A stretch of 64,000 bases of DNA from Inquilinus sp. KBS0705. GTDB taxonomy: Bacteria; Bacteroidota; Bacteroidia; Sphingobacteriales; Sphingobacteriaceae. The stretch is taken from assembly GCA_005938025.2 (NCBI GenBank), contig VCCI02000002.1, positions 186,001-250,000 of the forward strand, read 5' to 3'. The position numbers and the translations under genes are program-made. Below, in pieces: positions 35,994 to 42,711 of this stretch (the stretch's first letter is position 1; every line of letters begins with the position of its first letter). Under the pieces are notes generated by a model, which was not told the DNA's origin, searched no databases, and worked only from the letters and a program-made list of their open reading frames with translations.

Positions 35994-36440
35994 TTATTCT
36001 GTTTCTGATCTAAAGGAGCGGTTAAGCTGCCATATCTTCCAACGGAAACGGAAGATGAAGAAGGCAAGAGGTATCCACAGGTTCAGGTATAAAATGTGCT
36101 CCTTATCGTTTGAAAGTATAAGCGATACTACCAATAAAATATAGTTTAGATAAATGGCCCATTGTAACGAGTCGAGCCTTAGTTGTGATATTTGCTCGTC
36201 CTCTATCTTCTCTTTTGAAAAGGCTACCAAGAACAGCCCGATGGCCATAAACAAGGCTGTGCCTATAAAAAACAGATGCTCGCCGGTAAACAGGCTATCG
36301 CTATCCAGGCCGGTTCCATAGCCCTGAAAATGGTCGTTACCCACTTGCATCTTTCTTAAAGCCATAATAGGGATATGCAGAAAAATAAGGAACCAGCCTA
36401 AATACCTGCTCCAGTGGGGGAATAAATAGCGTGTTTTCAT
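35994..36440 (-). CDS. Single-copy membrane protein related to its neighbour
   Basis: A 148-residue protein with four hydrophobic segments. The motif FSKEKIEDEQISQLRLDSLQWAIYLNY corresponds to the repeated motif of the downstream 298-residue protein. The gene begins the apparent operon 36440-34858 (two membrane proteins plus XRE regulator). A promoter of the expected form ends within 30 nt of the ATG, and the mobile element inserted at 36500 stops right at its -33 box. Confidence 0.8.
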   Translation of the reverse strand: MKTRYLFPHWSRYLGWFLIFLHIPIMALRKMQVGNDHFQGYGTGLDSDSLFTGEHLFFIGTALFMAIGLFLVAFSKEKIEDEQISQLRLDSLQWAIYLNYILLVVSLILSNDKEHILYLNLWIPLAFFIFRFRWKIWQLNRSFRSETE

Positions 36441-36462
36441 TTACTTGTAAAGTTTGATTTAC

Positions 36463-36493
36463 CAAATGTAAAACAAAGTTTACAAATGTCAAG
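36463..36493 (-). promoter_or_regulatory. Promoter of the XRE/membrane-protein operon, abutting the mobile element
   Basis: On the reverse strand, CTTG (36490-36493), a 19-nt spacer, then TACATTTG (36463-36470) fits the TTTG / TAnnTTTG form. The 8-bp target duplication of the element starts at 36492, so the -33 box overlaps the insertion site by two bases and is retained. Confidence 0.5.
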
Positions 36494-36499
36494 TATTTT

Positions 36500-36536
36500 G
36501 GTAACTATATATTACTTGGGACAAGGATTTTATTTA
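36500..36536. repeat. Left terminal inverted repeat of the IS1595-type element
   Basis: 37 bp identical in inverse orientation to 39705-39741. The direct duplication AGTATTTT lies immediately outside at 36492-36499. Confidence 0.95.
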
Positions 36537-36549
36537 AAACATTTTTAAA

Positions 36550-36618
36550 ATGATGGAATTTCTTTTAGGCATTATCATAATTCTCTTATGCGCAAAAGCT
36601 ATTGGCAATGAGGATTAA
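36550..36618 (+). CDS. Possible 22-residue hydrophobic peptide
   Basis: MMEFLLGIIIILLCAKAIG followed by NED and a stop, starting 14 nt inside the left inverted repeat. It could be a small membrane peptide or the remnant of a membrane-protein N-terminus; the pattern resembles the first helix of cation:proton antiporters. Its end overlaps the stop codon of the convergent 36615 gene. Weakly supported. Confidence 0.25.
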   Translation: MMEFLLGIIIILLCAKAIGNED

Positions 36619-37325
36619 TTTTTTGAAGCTCGAATACCCATATACCTTTCTCTTGGGTATTTAAAAATCGGCTTTTCAATGATTTGGGGAATTTCAGTAT
36701 CTAGGGTAGTGGGCGTTATTTTAAACATAACAGAATAATCCTTTCCATCGTCATGGTAAAATTGCAAGCCATAACCATCTGCTGTATAAAAAAAACCAGT
36801 TACTTGTGCAATTCCCTTTTTTAGGTTGACATTGAAAAACACATTTCTATCTCCCTGTGTAACTATTTCAAACGAATTTTCATCATTATTATATTCATAC
36901 CCTTTCTTATACCAAGTCCATTCATTCTCATATATTGCTGCTATAACATCGCCTTTTCTATCACGTATTATAGCAGTCATAAATAACTTATTTGATCGAA
37001 CAAATAATTTAATTAAGTCTTTATAATTTGGTGGGATACTAAATACACCTGTCCCTAGATTGAAAAAAGTACCGCCGTTTCCAATCTCCATTTTAGCAAC
37101 CGCCACATCCGTATTATCGTTGATTTCTCCAAAACTGGAATTTATTCTATCAATCAAATCATCTTTTTTATTTTTTTCATGGGCATTATAAGCGATTACT
37201 AATGAAGCCGCTATACACGCAATAAAGGAAATTTTCTTTTTCCACGTGGATTTCTTCCATTTAATAGTAATAATTATAGAAAAAACGGCACTTAAGAGTA
37301 TTAGAAGGACTTCTAAATCTTTCAT
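36615..37325 (-). CDS. Hypothetical membrane protein, passenger of the mobile element
   Basis: A 236-residue protein with two N-terminal membrane helices (about residues 5-22 and 32-47) and a beta-rich soluble part. The stretch TAIIRDRKGDVIAAIYENEWTWYKKGYEYN resembles a recurrent domain of uncharacterised Bacteroidota membrane proteins, in which a 'RD-x-G-x-V-I-A' strand is followed by N-x-W. The gene starts directly beside a terminator that ends the transposase transcript, so it must have its own promoter. No function can be named. It is AT-rich, like the rest of the element. Confidence 0.7.
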   Translation of the reverse strand: MKDLEVLLILLSAVFSIIITIKWKKSTWKKKISFIACIAASLVIAYNAHEKNKKDDLIDRINSSFGEINDNTDVAVAKMEIGNGGTFFNLGTGVFSIPPNYKDLIKLFVRSNKLFMTAIIRDRKGDVIAAIYENEWTWYKKGYEYNNDENSFEIVTQGDRNVFFNVNLKKGIAQVTGFFYTADGYGLQFYHDDGKDYSVMFKITPTTLDTEIPQIIEKPIFKYPRERYMGIRASKN

Positions 37326-37352
37326 AAAAAAGGGGCTATTGGTTTAGCCCCT
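37326..37352 (-). terminator. Terminator after the 53-residue gene
   Basis: On the reverse strand, AGGGGCTA-AACCAA-TAGCCCCT forms an 8-bp stem followed by six T. It ends the transposase / small-protein transcript. Confidence 0.85.
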
Positions 37353-37363
37353 TAATATAGGTA

Positions 37364-37525
37364 TTACTTTTCTTCTTTCTTATCGGGTAGCTTGGTGTGT
37401 GCAGCTATATTAATCATTTGCTCTAAAGTGCCCTCAAACTTCACTTTCTCCTCGTACTTCTCTCCCCTTACTTTGCGCTTCGCTTTCGGGTCGTATGGTT
37501 TCTTAGCTTCTTCTTCCTTTGCCAT
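37364..37525 (-). CDS. 53-residue charged protein encoded with the transposase
   Basis: The reverse strand from the ATG at 37525 encodes MAKEEEAKKPYDPKAKRKVR, then GEKYEEKVKFEGTLEQMINIAAHTKLPDKKEEK and stop. It starts 8 nt after the transposase stop codon and ends 12 nt before a terminator, which makes a two-gene operon likely. It is highly charged with a short helical centre (GTLEQMINIAAH), and could bind DNA or the transposase. I do not recognise a family. It is too short for routine ORF calling. Confidence 0.65.
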   Translation of the reverse strand: MAKEEEAKKPYDPKAKRKVRGEKYEEKVKFEGTLEQMINIAAHTKLPDKKEEK

Positions 37526-37533
37526 AATCAAAA

Positions 37534-38463
37534 TTACTTAATTAAATCTGCATAAGTCAAACGCACGTTGTTGATGTTTTTTACTGCATCCTCGAAACGG
37601 TTAACATCAGTTGTTTTACGTGTGTTGTAACGGTACTGGAACTCATTGCAGTAGCGACCTAAGTGTTTAGGGCTTACTTGGTGATAGATACCGTAAATGC
37701 CTCTCTTAAGTTGGCTAAAAAAGCCCTCTATGGTGTTAGTGTGCATTGCACCCCTTACGTACTCTTTGTTTACGTGGTTAACAACCTCGTGTTTGTAAGA
37801 GTGCTTAAGGCTACCATACATAGTTGAACTATCGGTAATGATTAAAGCGTTTTCAGCAACGTTAGCTTGTATCAATGGCAATACATCAGAGTATTTAACA
37901 CTATTGGCTTGTAACACACGTGTGCGTACCTGGCCGCTCTCACGACCTACTATAGCAACAACGCTTGTTTTGCTGAAATACTGTGCGCCAGTAGCACGTA
38001 ACTCCGCACGTTTTTTATTGCTTTTGTTTTTGGTTGCACCACCTACGTAAGTTTCGTCAATCTCTACTGTACCCTCTAATTGTTCAGGCTGGTTAGCATT
38101 AAGCATTTCACGTATACGGTGCAAAACAAACCATGCTGTTTTTTGAGTAATGTTTAAATCCCTTGACAACTGTAATGAAGAAACACCTTTTTTGTGAGCA
38201 GTACACAAGTACATTGCAGCAAACCATGTACGTAAAGAGATTTTTGTGTTTTCAAATATAGTACCTGTAGTAACGGTAAATTTCTTGTGGCACTCTTTTG
38301 CTTTGCATTTGTAGCCCCTATTGGTGACGTATGCGCCAACATTACCACAATGCGGACATGACGGCTCATTGCCCCAACGGCTTTGCGCTAAGTAGCTAAT
38401 ACAGGTAGTTTCCTCTTTGAAGAAATCTAATACTTGAATAAGGCTTTTGAATTGAGTTGTCAT
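37534..38463 (-). CDS. IS1595 family transposase (ISXO2-like domain)
   Basis: A 309-residue transposase. An N-terminal zinc ribbon (Cys36, Cys39, Cys53, Cys58 in CPHCG...YKCKAKECHKKF) binds the element ends. A helical region (GVSSLQLSRDLNITQKTAWFVLHRI) follows. The catalytic domain has Asp136 in EIDETYVGG, Asp211 in IITDSSTMY and the H-T-N-T-I-E-G-F segment (241-248), matching the DDE/N site of the ISXO2/IS1595 group. Full length, no frameshift. Transcribed with the 53-residue ORF downstream. Confidence 0.96.
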   Translation of the reverse strand: MTTQFKSLIQVLDFFKEETTCISYLAQSRWGNEPSCPHCGNVGAYVTNRGYKCKAKECHKKFTVTTGTIFENTKISLRTWFAAMYLCTAHKKGVSSLQLSRDLNITQKTAWFVLHRIREMLNANQPEQLEGTVEIDETYVGGATKNKSNKKRAELRATGAQYFSKTSVVAIVGRESGQVRTRVLQANSVKYSDVLPLIQANVAENALIITDSSTMYGSLKHSYKHEVVNHVNKEYVRGAMHTNTIEGFFSQLKRGIYGIYHQVSPKHLGRYCNEFQYRYNTRKTTDVNRFEDAVKNINNVRLTYADLIK

Positions 38464-38833
38464 TGTTTCTTTGTTTGCTTATACAAATATAATATTAATA
38501 ACTTAATGGGACAAATTTTATTTAATTATTTTGCATTAAAAACATAATAAATAATTAAACACAATAATAAATTTGCATAATTAAATTATTATACATACTT
38601 TTAAGCATGCCAATGGGGATGACAGGAGGCTTCGTCAAAAGTTTACTCCCATCATCCGTCAAATGGCTACCATAGTGCTTAGTTACAGCGGGAGTTTCTC
38701 TCAACAACATGTAACCATGCATAATGTTAAAGTCGTGCGTTGTAGTCCATTACACTACTGCTAAGTTTGAAAGCTACTACTCTCAATTCTTACGGCAAAT
38801 GTGACCGTCTTCGCCCGCACAACATTCAACAAT
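38464..38833. other. Gene-free segment of the mobile element, possibly an RNA gene
   Basis: 370 nt between the transposase start and the 3' end of the 144-residue gene. The first 130 nt are very AT-rich and must hold the transposase promoter. From about 38600 to 38830 the composition becomes balanced, without any ORF. Local complementarities include ACTCCC (38645-38650) with GGGAGT (38689-38695) and CATGTAACCATG near 38708-38719. The reverse strand contains tRNA-like words but no valid cloverleaf. An untranslated RNA is possible. Confidence 0.35.
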
Positions 38834-39268
38834 TCAATAGAGGGGCAGAATTTCTGCCCTTTCTTTTTCTGTATCAGGATTTAAATAGTATTTATATTTT
38901 TTGCCTCGCGTGTCAGCCTTAAGTATATTACCCCTGTATAATCTACTCGCTGCTCCTGTAAGTCCGTTGTATAATTTCTTTTCTTCTGTGTCGTCACCTG
39001 CTTTTAATAAGTAATCAACCATATGGTTAATGTAACCACCCTCAATCGCTCTTAACGCAAAAATTACTTTTTGGTCATAAGACATAAAAGTGTCATAGTT
39101 ATTTATAGGTAACTTATTCGGTTGAAAACGAGTGGATTCATCAATATCTAAACCGACTAAATCAAACACAGCCAAGGCGGCTCTAACTTTTTCAAGTTGA
39201 ATCAATAATCCCGTTTCTTTTTGTTTTAAATGTTGAACAAGTTGTTCGTCTGTTATTTCTAAACTCAT
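38834..39268 (-). CDS. Winged-helix-like hypothetical protein, passenger of the mobile element
   Basis: A 144-residue protein with an N-terminal helical, coiled-coil-prone part (residues 8-36) and a C-terminal region MSYDQKVIFALRAIEGGYIN, then LTGAASRLYRGNILKADTRGKKYKYYL. The second part has the helix-turn-helix-wing shape of a family of small uncharacterised Bacteroidota proteins. A DNA-binding or regulatory role is inferred from shape only. It is not part of the transposase operon, since a long untranslated segment separates them. Confidence 0.65.
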   Translation of the reverse strand: MSLEITDEQLVQHLKQKETGLLIQLEKVRAALAVFDLVGLDIDESTRFQPNKLPINNYDTFMSYDQKVIFALRAIEGGYINHMVDYLLKAGDDTEEKKLYNGLTGAASRLYRGNILKADTRGKKYKYYLNPDTEKERAEILPLY

Positions 39269-39468
39269 AGCTACTACTCTATGGGGATAAAATTACAAAT
39301 TAAAAATTACAATCCAAATGATTTTTGTAAAAAACACAAATGAAAACACAAAAAATTGACTGACTTTTCTTAACCGTGTTTATTTATGTGTTTTTTATTG
39401 CCAATGACCAATAAGCGTATTTTTTAAAATCTTTTTAAAGGCTAAAATATTTAGCATAACTTAGATTT

Positions 39469-39711
39469 ATGTCAAGGCGTTTTAGAAAGGTGTATCTTAT
39501 AACAGACGGTATAAATGTATTTGGTGAACATAATTACCTATCTACAGAAATATATAGGTTAAAGAGTTCGGCTGAAAATGTGTGTGCTGAAAAGCAACGT
39601 AAAGCAATGGAGGAGGCCAATAAATTCTACAACAAAAGCAATCCTATCCCTAAATATAAAGTACATGCTTTCTATCTAATACATGAGGGATTATTTGAAG
39701 AAGATAAATAA
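39469..39711 (+). CDS. 80-residue hypothetical protein ending in the right inverted repeat
   Basis: An 80-residue protein (MSRRFRKVYLITDGINVFGE...) with one mixed beta/alpha unit and a basic N-terminus. Its last codons and the TAA at 39709-39711 lie inside the terminal inverted repeat, so the ORF is bound to this element and uses the element end as its 3' end. It is the only passenger on the forward strand apart from the doubtful 22-residue ORF. I recognise no family. Confidence 0.55.
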   Translation: MSRRFRKVYLITDGINVFGEHNYLSTEIYRLKSSAENVCAEKQRKAMEEANKFYNKSNPIPKYKVHAFYLIHEGLFEEDK

Positions 39712-39741
39712 AATCCTTGTCCCAAGTAATATATAGTTACC
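39705..39741. repeat. Right terminal inverted repeat of the IS1595-type element
   Basis: 37 bp complementary to 36500-36536, without mismatch. The direct duplication AGTATTTT follows at 39742-39749. Confidence 0.95.
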
Positions 39742-39870
39742 AGTATTTTTGACAAATAAATTTTATTTATTACTAACGGAGTAGCAATCACCCTTAGTGC
39801 AAAGCATCACTGCACGCACAGTGGAAAAGATCTCACTTACGCACAAAAGTGTTATTAACAAATTATTCCC

Positions 39871-40398
39871 TTAGTCCTGCCAACTCGTTAGCTTACCGTT
39901 TTCGAAGTAATAATATTCGGACTTTCCGCTTGCAGTTTCATTGTAAACCCACTGTTCGTGCACGCCCCAACTTCCAACAGTCCGGTTTATCTCATCAGGC
40001 TTAGCTTTAAATTCTTCAAACATTTTTTTGGTCATCCCTATTGCAGGGCTACCGCTATAAATATATGATGCATATATCGGCCCGTACTTTCTTTTTAGGT
40101 CTTTGAGATACTCTTTATTAATAAATACATTCTTGAATTGAGTGACCCTATCAGACTGATATACCACCGTATCTTTAATAGTTGCCGGCATCCCTTTATA
40201 CTTTATATTCCAAACTTTGCTATTTACATTGAATTTATAAAGCACAACCGTATCGCCTACCTTTATATTTAGTGGTCCCTTTTTGGTAACCTTATCAAAT
40301 ACAACAGTACCAGGTTCGTCGGTATAAGCAATTAAAGATGTTTGGGCTTTAGCTCCAAAAATAATTAAAGTGAGGAAGGCAGTAAACAAATATTTCAT
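39871..40398 (-). CDS. Secreted hypothetical protein with BamE/SmpA-like C-terminus
   Basis: A 175-residue exported protein with signal peptide MKYLFTAFLTLIIFGAKAQ. The middle part is beta-rich (GPLNIKVGDTVVLYKF). The C-terminal 60 residues, AIGMTKKMFEEF...INRTVGSWGVHEQWVY...YYYFENGKLTSWQD, follow the 'iGMt..ev...G.P..in.t.g..g..eqWvY....YlyFenGkLts.Q' pattern of BamE/SmpA-like and DUF2845-like domains. It is located between the mobile element and rimM on the same strand as the ribosomal genes. Role unknown. Confidence 0.75.
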   Translation of the reverse strand: MKYLFTAFLTLIIFGAKAQTSLIAYTDEPGTVVFDKVTKKGPLNIKVGDTVVLYKFNVNSKVWNIKYKGMPATIKDTVVYQSDRVTQFKNVFINKEYLKDLKRKYGPIYASYIYSGSPAIGMTKKMFEEFKAKPDEINRTVGSWGVHEQWVYNETASGKSEYYYFENGKLTSWQD

Positions 40399-40435
40399 GC
40401 TTGAATATCGAAAAATTCCCTGGATTTAGCAACCC

Positions 40436-40963
40436 TTACTCGCTCAAATAAACATCCAGCAAGCCTTCGGGCAGGTCAATGTATATTTCTTCGGCTTCAA
40501 TGTCAATGCCTTTTATGATATCCACATTCAGCGGGAAAAGTACTTCTTTGTTTTGGTAGGTAACCGTGGCTATCAGTTGCTGCGGGTACTCCTGCACTTC
40601 GGTTATTTCACCAAGCTCGCCGTGGGTTTCGTCAACCGCTATAAAGCCTTTTACATCTTTAAGGGTAAACTCCTCCTTTTTCTTTTTTGGCTTTAGCTTA
40701 TTGGGCAGGTACAGGTCGCGTTTTACCAGCATAGCGGCCTTTTCAATGGTATCTACATCTTCTAAAAAAAGGTAGGCCTGGTTTTTTTGCAGGTATTTTA
40801 TGGATGTGATAAAATAAGGCACCATTTTGCCGGCCATATCAATAAACAGCGAGTTGAATTTTATTTTATCGGCGCCGTCAAAATCAATATACAGCTGCAT
40901 TTCGCCTTTAAGCCCTTTGGTTTTTAGCACGCTGCCTATCCTAAAGCAATCTTCGGTTTTCAT
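40436..40963 (-). CDS. rimM: Ribosome maturation factor RimM
   Basis: A 175-residue two-domain protein that assists 30S head assembly through bS16/uS19. The N-terminal beta barrel starts CFRIGSVLKTKGLKGEMQLYID. The PRC-barrel half has FTLKDVKGFIAVDETHGELGEITEVQEYP and ends IDLPEGLLDVYLSE. Full length. It is preceded by rpsP 122 nt upstream, with a strong hairpin in the gap. The genes that normally follow, trmD and rplS, are displaced. Confidence 0.95.
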   Translation of the reverse strand: MKTEDCFRIGSVLKTKGLKGEMQLYIDFDGADKIKFNSLFIDMAGKMVPYFITSIKYLQKNQAYLFLEDVDTIEKAAMLVKRDLYLPNKLKPKKKKEEFTLKDVKGFIAVDETHGELGEITEVQEYPQQLIATVTYQNKEVLFPLNVDIIKGIDIEAEEIYIDLPEGLLDVYLSE

Positions 40964-40983
40964 ATCTGTAAAACTGTTTAAAT

Positions 40984-41022
40984 AACAATGGCGAAGAACC
41001 GTTGGGTTGCTTCGCCATTGTT
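40984..41022. terminator. Hairpin in the rpsP-rimM gap (possible attenuator)
   Basis: AACAATGGCGAAG (40984-40996) and its complement (41010-41022) form a perfect 13-bp stem with a 13-nt loop. The T tract on the reverse strand is short and interrupted (TTGTTATT), so termination may be partial. It could set a lower level of rimM relative to rpsP. Confidence 0.6.
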
Positions 41023-41085
41023 GTGTTTGATACAGCTGATATCTTGTGTTTTGATACTTGATATCCGCTACTTGTATCTAAATAA

Positions 41086-41634
41086 TTATTCTGCGCTTTC
41101 GGCTTCAGTTTCGGTATCAGCAGCAGTTTCTTCGGCTGGCGCTTCGGTTACTTCTTCTTCAACTTCTTCGGCAACAGGCGTATTTTTAGCAGCTATGGCT
41201 GCAGCTTTATCTTCTTTCTTTTTCGCTTCTGCAATTAAAGCTAATTTTTTAGCTTCATCTTTAGCAGCGTTAAGGTTTGATTTTTTGCCTGTTATTTTGC
41301 TGTCTTTTTGGTCTAACCACTCTGCAAATTTAGTATCTGCCTGTTCTTCGGTTAAGGCACCTTTTTTAACACCACCTTGTAAGTGTTTTTTGTATAATAC
41401 ACCTTTGTAAGATAGTATTGCACGGCAGGTATCGGTTGGCTGTGCGCCACTGTTTACCCAATCAAGGGTTTTATCAAAATTGATGTCGATTGTAGCTGGG
41501 TTGGTGTTAGGGTTGTATGAACCTATACGCTCAATAAAACGACCGTCTCTTGGAGCACGGGCATCTGCTACTACGATGTAATAAAAGGGTTTTCCTTTTT
41601 TACCGTGTCTTTGCAGTCTGATCTTAGTTGCCAT
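41086..41634 (-). CDS. rpsP: Small ribosomal subunit protein bS16 with C-terminal extension
   Basis: A 182-residue protein. Residues 1-85 are bS16: [20 protein letters not shown], then [24 protein letters not shown]. The remaining 100 residues are a charged, Glu/Ala/Lys-rich extension ending in an acidic stretch, a feature common to Bacteroidota bS16 proteins. It is the first gene of the ancestral rpsP-rimM-trmD-rplS order. A structured repeat array begins about 120 nt upstream. Confidence 0.96.
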   Translation of the reverse strand: MATKIRLQRHGKKGKPFYYIVVADARAPRDGRFIERIGSYNPNTNPATIDINFDKTLDWVNSGAQPTDTCRAILSYKGVLYKKHLQGGVKKGALTEEQADTKFAEWLDQKDSKITGKKSNLNAAKDEAKKLALIAEAKKKEDKAAAIAAKNTPVAEEVEEEVTEAPAEETAADTETEAESAE

Positions 41635-41758
41635 TCTTTGTAATTTATGTATTCAACATTATCCCCGGAGTTCTTTCTGCGGGGATGCAAAGGTAAATAA
41701 ATATTTAATAAATTAAAAGGCTTATAATTAAATATATATAAGTGCCTTCCCTAAATGC

Positions 41759-41836
41759 CTCACCTAATCCTCTCCAAAGGAGAGGACTTTAAGAGAAAAC
41801 CACCCTCTCCTTTGGAGAGAGAGGGCGGGGTGAGGC
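41759..41836. repeat. Palindromic repeat, type A, at the edge of the DUF559 array
   Basis: CCTCACC-TAAT-CCTCTCCAAAGGAGAGG and, after 16 nt, CCCTCTCCTTTGGAGAGAGAGGG-CGGGGTGAGG. Each half contains a self-complementary CTCTCC(A/T)AAGGAGAG core, and the outer CTCACC/GGTGAG ends pair with each other. It looks related in design, but not in sequence detail, to the 158-bp units that follow. Confidence 0.8.
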
Positions 41837-41994
41837 AAGGCGGTAATCCGCCAGGCGAGTTGACTCACCCCCTGCCCCCTCTCTCCGTTGGCTAACGGAC
41901 AAAGAGGAGGTTCTTTTTTCTTCTTAAACCCTCTTTCCGCGTAGCGGAGAGAGGGTCGCCCAGCGTAGCGTCGGCGGGGTGAGTTAACGGAGCG
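41837..41994. repeat. Array unit 1 (upstream of the DUF559 gene)
   Basis: The unit runs through CCGCCAGGCGAGTTGACTCA, a CTCTCTCCGTTGGCTAACGG...AAGAGG hairpin, a T-rich spacer, a CCCTCTTTCCGCGTAGCGG...GAGGG hairpin, CAGCGTAGCG and GGGGTGAGTTAACGGAGCG. The outer ends GTTGACTCACCCC and GGGGTGAGTTAAC are complementary. The unit ends 35 nt before the DUF559 ATG at 42030. Confidence 0.85.
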
Positions 41995-42029
41995 ATTTGC
42001 AGCTTAAGACATATTTTGTAAATTTACTT

Positions 42030-42386
42030 ATGCCATCCATTACAGAATTATGCCGGGAACTTAGAAGAAGACAAACCCCATCAAAAAATTTGCTTTGGCA
42101 GGCCTTAAGGAACAGAAACTTTAGCGGTAAAAAATTTTTGAGGCAACACCCTATTTGTGTAAAATCTACATTTGGCATAAATCAATATTATATTCCTGAT
42201 TTTTATTGTGCCGAAGCTAAGTTGGTTATTGAAGCTGATGGACCTGTACATTTGTTTAAAAAAGAGTATGACAAGAACAGGGACGACGTATTAAGAGAAT
42301 TAGGTTTAACTATTTTAAGGTTTGAAAACGATAATATCGAAAAGGATATCAATGGCGTTTTGAATAAAATTAAGGAGTATTTGTAG
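42030..42386 (+). CDS. DUF559 (Vsr-like endonuclease fold) protein inside a repeat array
   Basis: From the ATG at 42030 the protein is 118 residues: CRELRRRQTPSKNLLWQALR, then FLRQHPICVKSTFGI, then YIPDFYCAEAKLVIEADG and VLRELGLTILRFEND. This is the DUF559 pattern, a restriction-endonuclease-like fold related to Vsr nicking nucleases. Asp57, Glu68 and Asp70 are plausible metal ligands, and the R-Q-x-P and I-L-R-F motifs are intact. An earlier in-frame ATG at 41997 overlaps the end of the preceding repeat unit. The gene is flanked by units of one tandem repeat on both sides (one before, three after), suggesting a nuclease tied to that repeat. Activity is inferred. Confidence 0.85.
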   Translation: MPSITELCRELRRRQTPSKNLLWQALRNRNFSGKKFLRQHPICVKSTFGINQYYIPDFYCAEAKLVIEADGPVHLFKKEYDKNRDDVLRELGLTILRFENDNIEKDINGVLNKIKEYL

Positions 42387-42397
42387 AGTGGAGAGTA

Positions 42398-42550
42398 TAT
42401 CGGTAATGTCCGCCAGGCGAGTTGACTCACCCCCTGTCCCCTTTCTCCGTTGGCTAACGGAAAGAGGGGGAGTTTTTTTTTCACCCTCTTTATGCGAAGC
42501 ATAGAGAGGGTCGAACAGCATAGCGTATTCGGGGTGAGTTAACGGAGCGG
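42398..42550. repeat. Array unit 2
   Basis: It starts 12 nt after the DUF559 stop with CGGTAATGTCCGCCAGGCGA and has the same order as unit 1: the GTTGACTCACCCC end, two hairpins separated by a T tract, CAGCATAGCG, and GGGGTGAGTTAACGGAGCGG. Confidence 0.85.
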
Positions 42551-42711
42551 AGGCAAGGCGCTAATGCCCGCGCGGCGAATTGACTCACCCCCTGCCCTTC
42601 TCTCCGCTACGCGCAAAGAGGGGGGCTCTTTTTTTCTTCTTAAACCCTCTTTACGCACAGCGTAGAGAGGGTCGCCCAGCGTAGCCTCGGCGGGGTGAGT
42701 TAACGGAGCGG
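42551..42711. repeat. Array unit 3
   Basis: Same plan as unit 2. The GAATTGACTCACCCC end lies at 42577, exactly 158 bp after the equivalent position of unit 2. The stem tips differ (CCGCTACGCG and TTACGCACAGCGTA) while pairing is kept, which points to selection or conversion preserving the fold. Confidence 0.85.

Larger units (their letters stand above)
36500..39741. mobile_element. IS1595-type element with passenger genes (3,242 bp)
   Basis: The ends are perfect 37-bp inverted repeats (36500-36536 and 39705-39741), starting GGTAACTATATATTACTTGG. They are bounded by the direct 8-bp duplication AGTATTTT (36492-36499 and 39742-39749), the target-site length of the IS1595 family. Inside are a full ISXO2-domain transposase (reverse strand) and four other credible ORFs: a membrane protein, a 53-residue basic protein, a 144-residue winged-helix-like protein and an 80-residue protein whose stop codon lies in the right end. 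A 370-nt gene-free segment is also present. The element is more AT-rich than the host. Intact ends and duplication indicate a recent, probably active insertion. Confidence 0.95.

Noticed and set aside
38690..38790. tRNA-like sequence on the reverse strand within the mobile element
   Set aside because: There are D-arm-like and anticodon-like words (GTAGTGTAATGG, CGACTTTAACATT), but the anticodon stem does not pair, and no acceptor stem or T-loop consensus can be formed.
36500..39741. Composite transposon or integrative plasmid
   Set aside because: There is only one transposase and one pair of short inverted repeats, with no flanking IS copies, relaxase, integrase or replication gene.
42203..42521. 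Reverse-strand ORFs of 68 and 99 codons over the DUF559 gene and repeat unit 2
   Set aside because: They are shadows of the DUF559 gene and the repeat hairpins, with no protein-like sequence.
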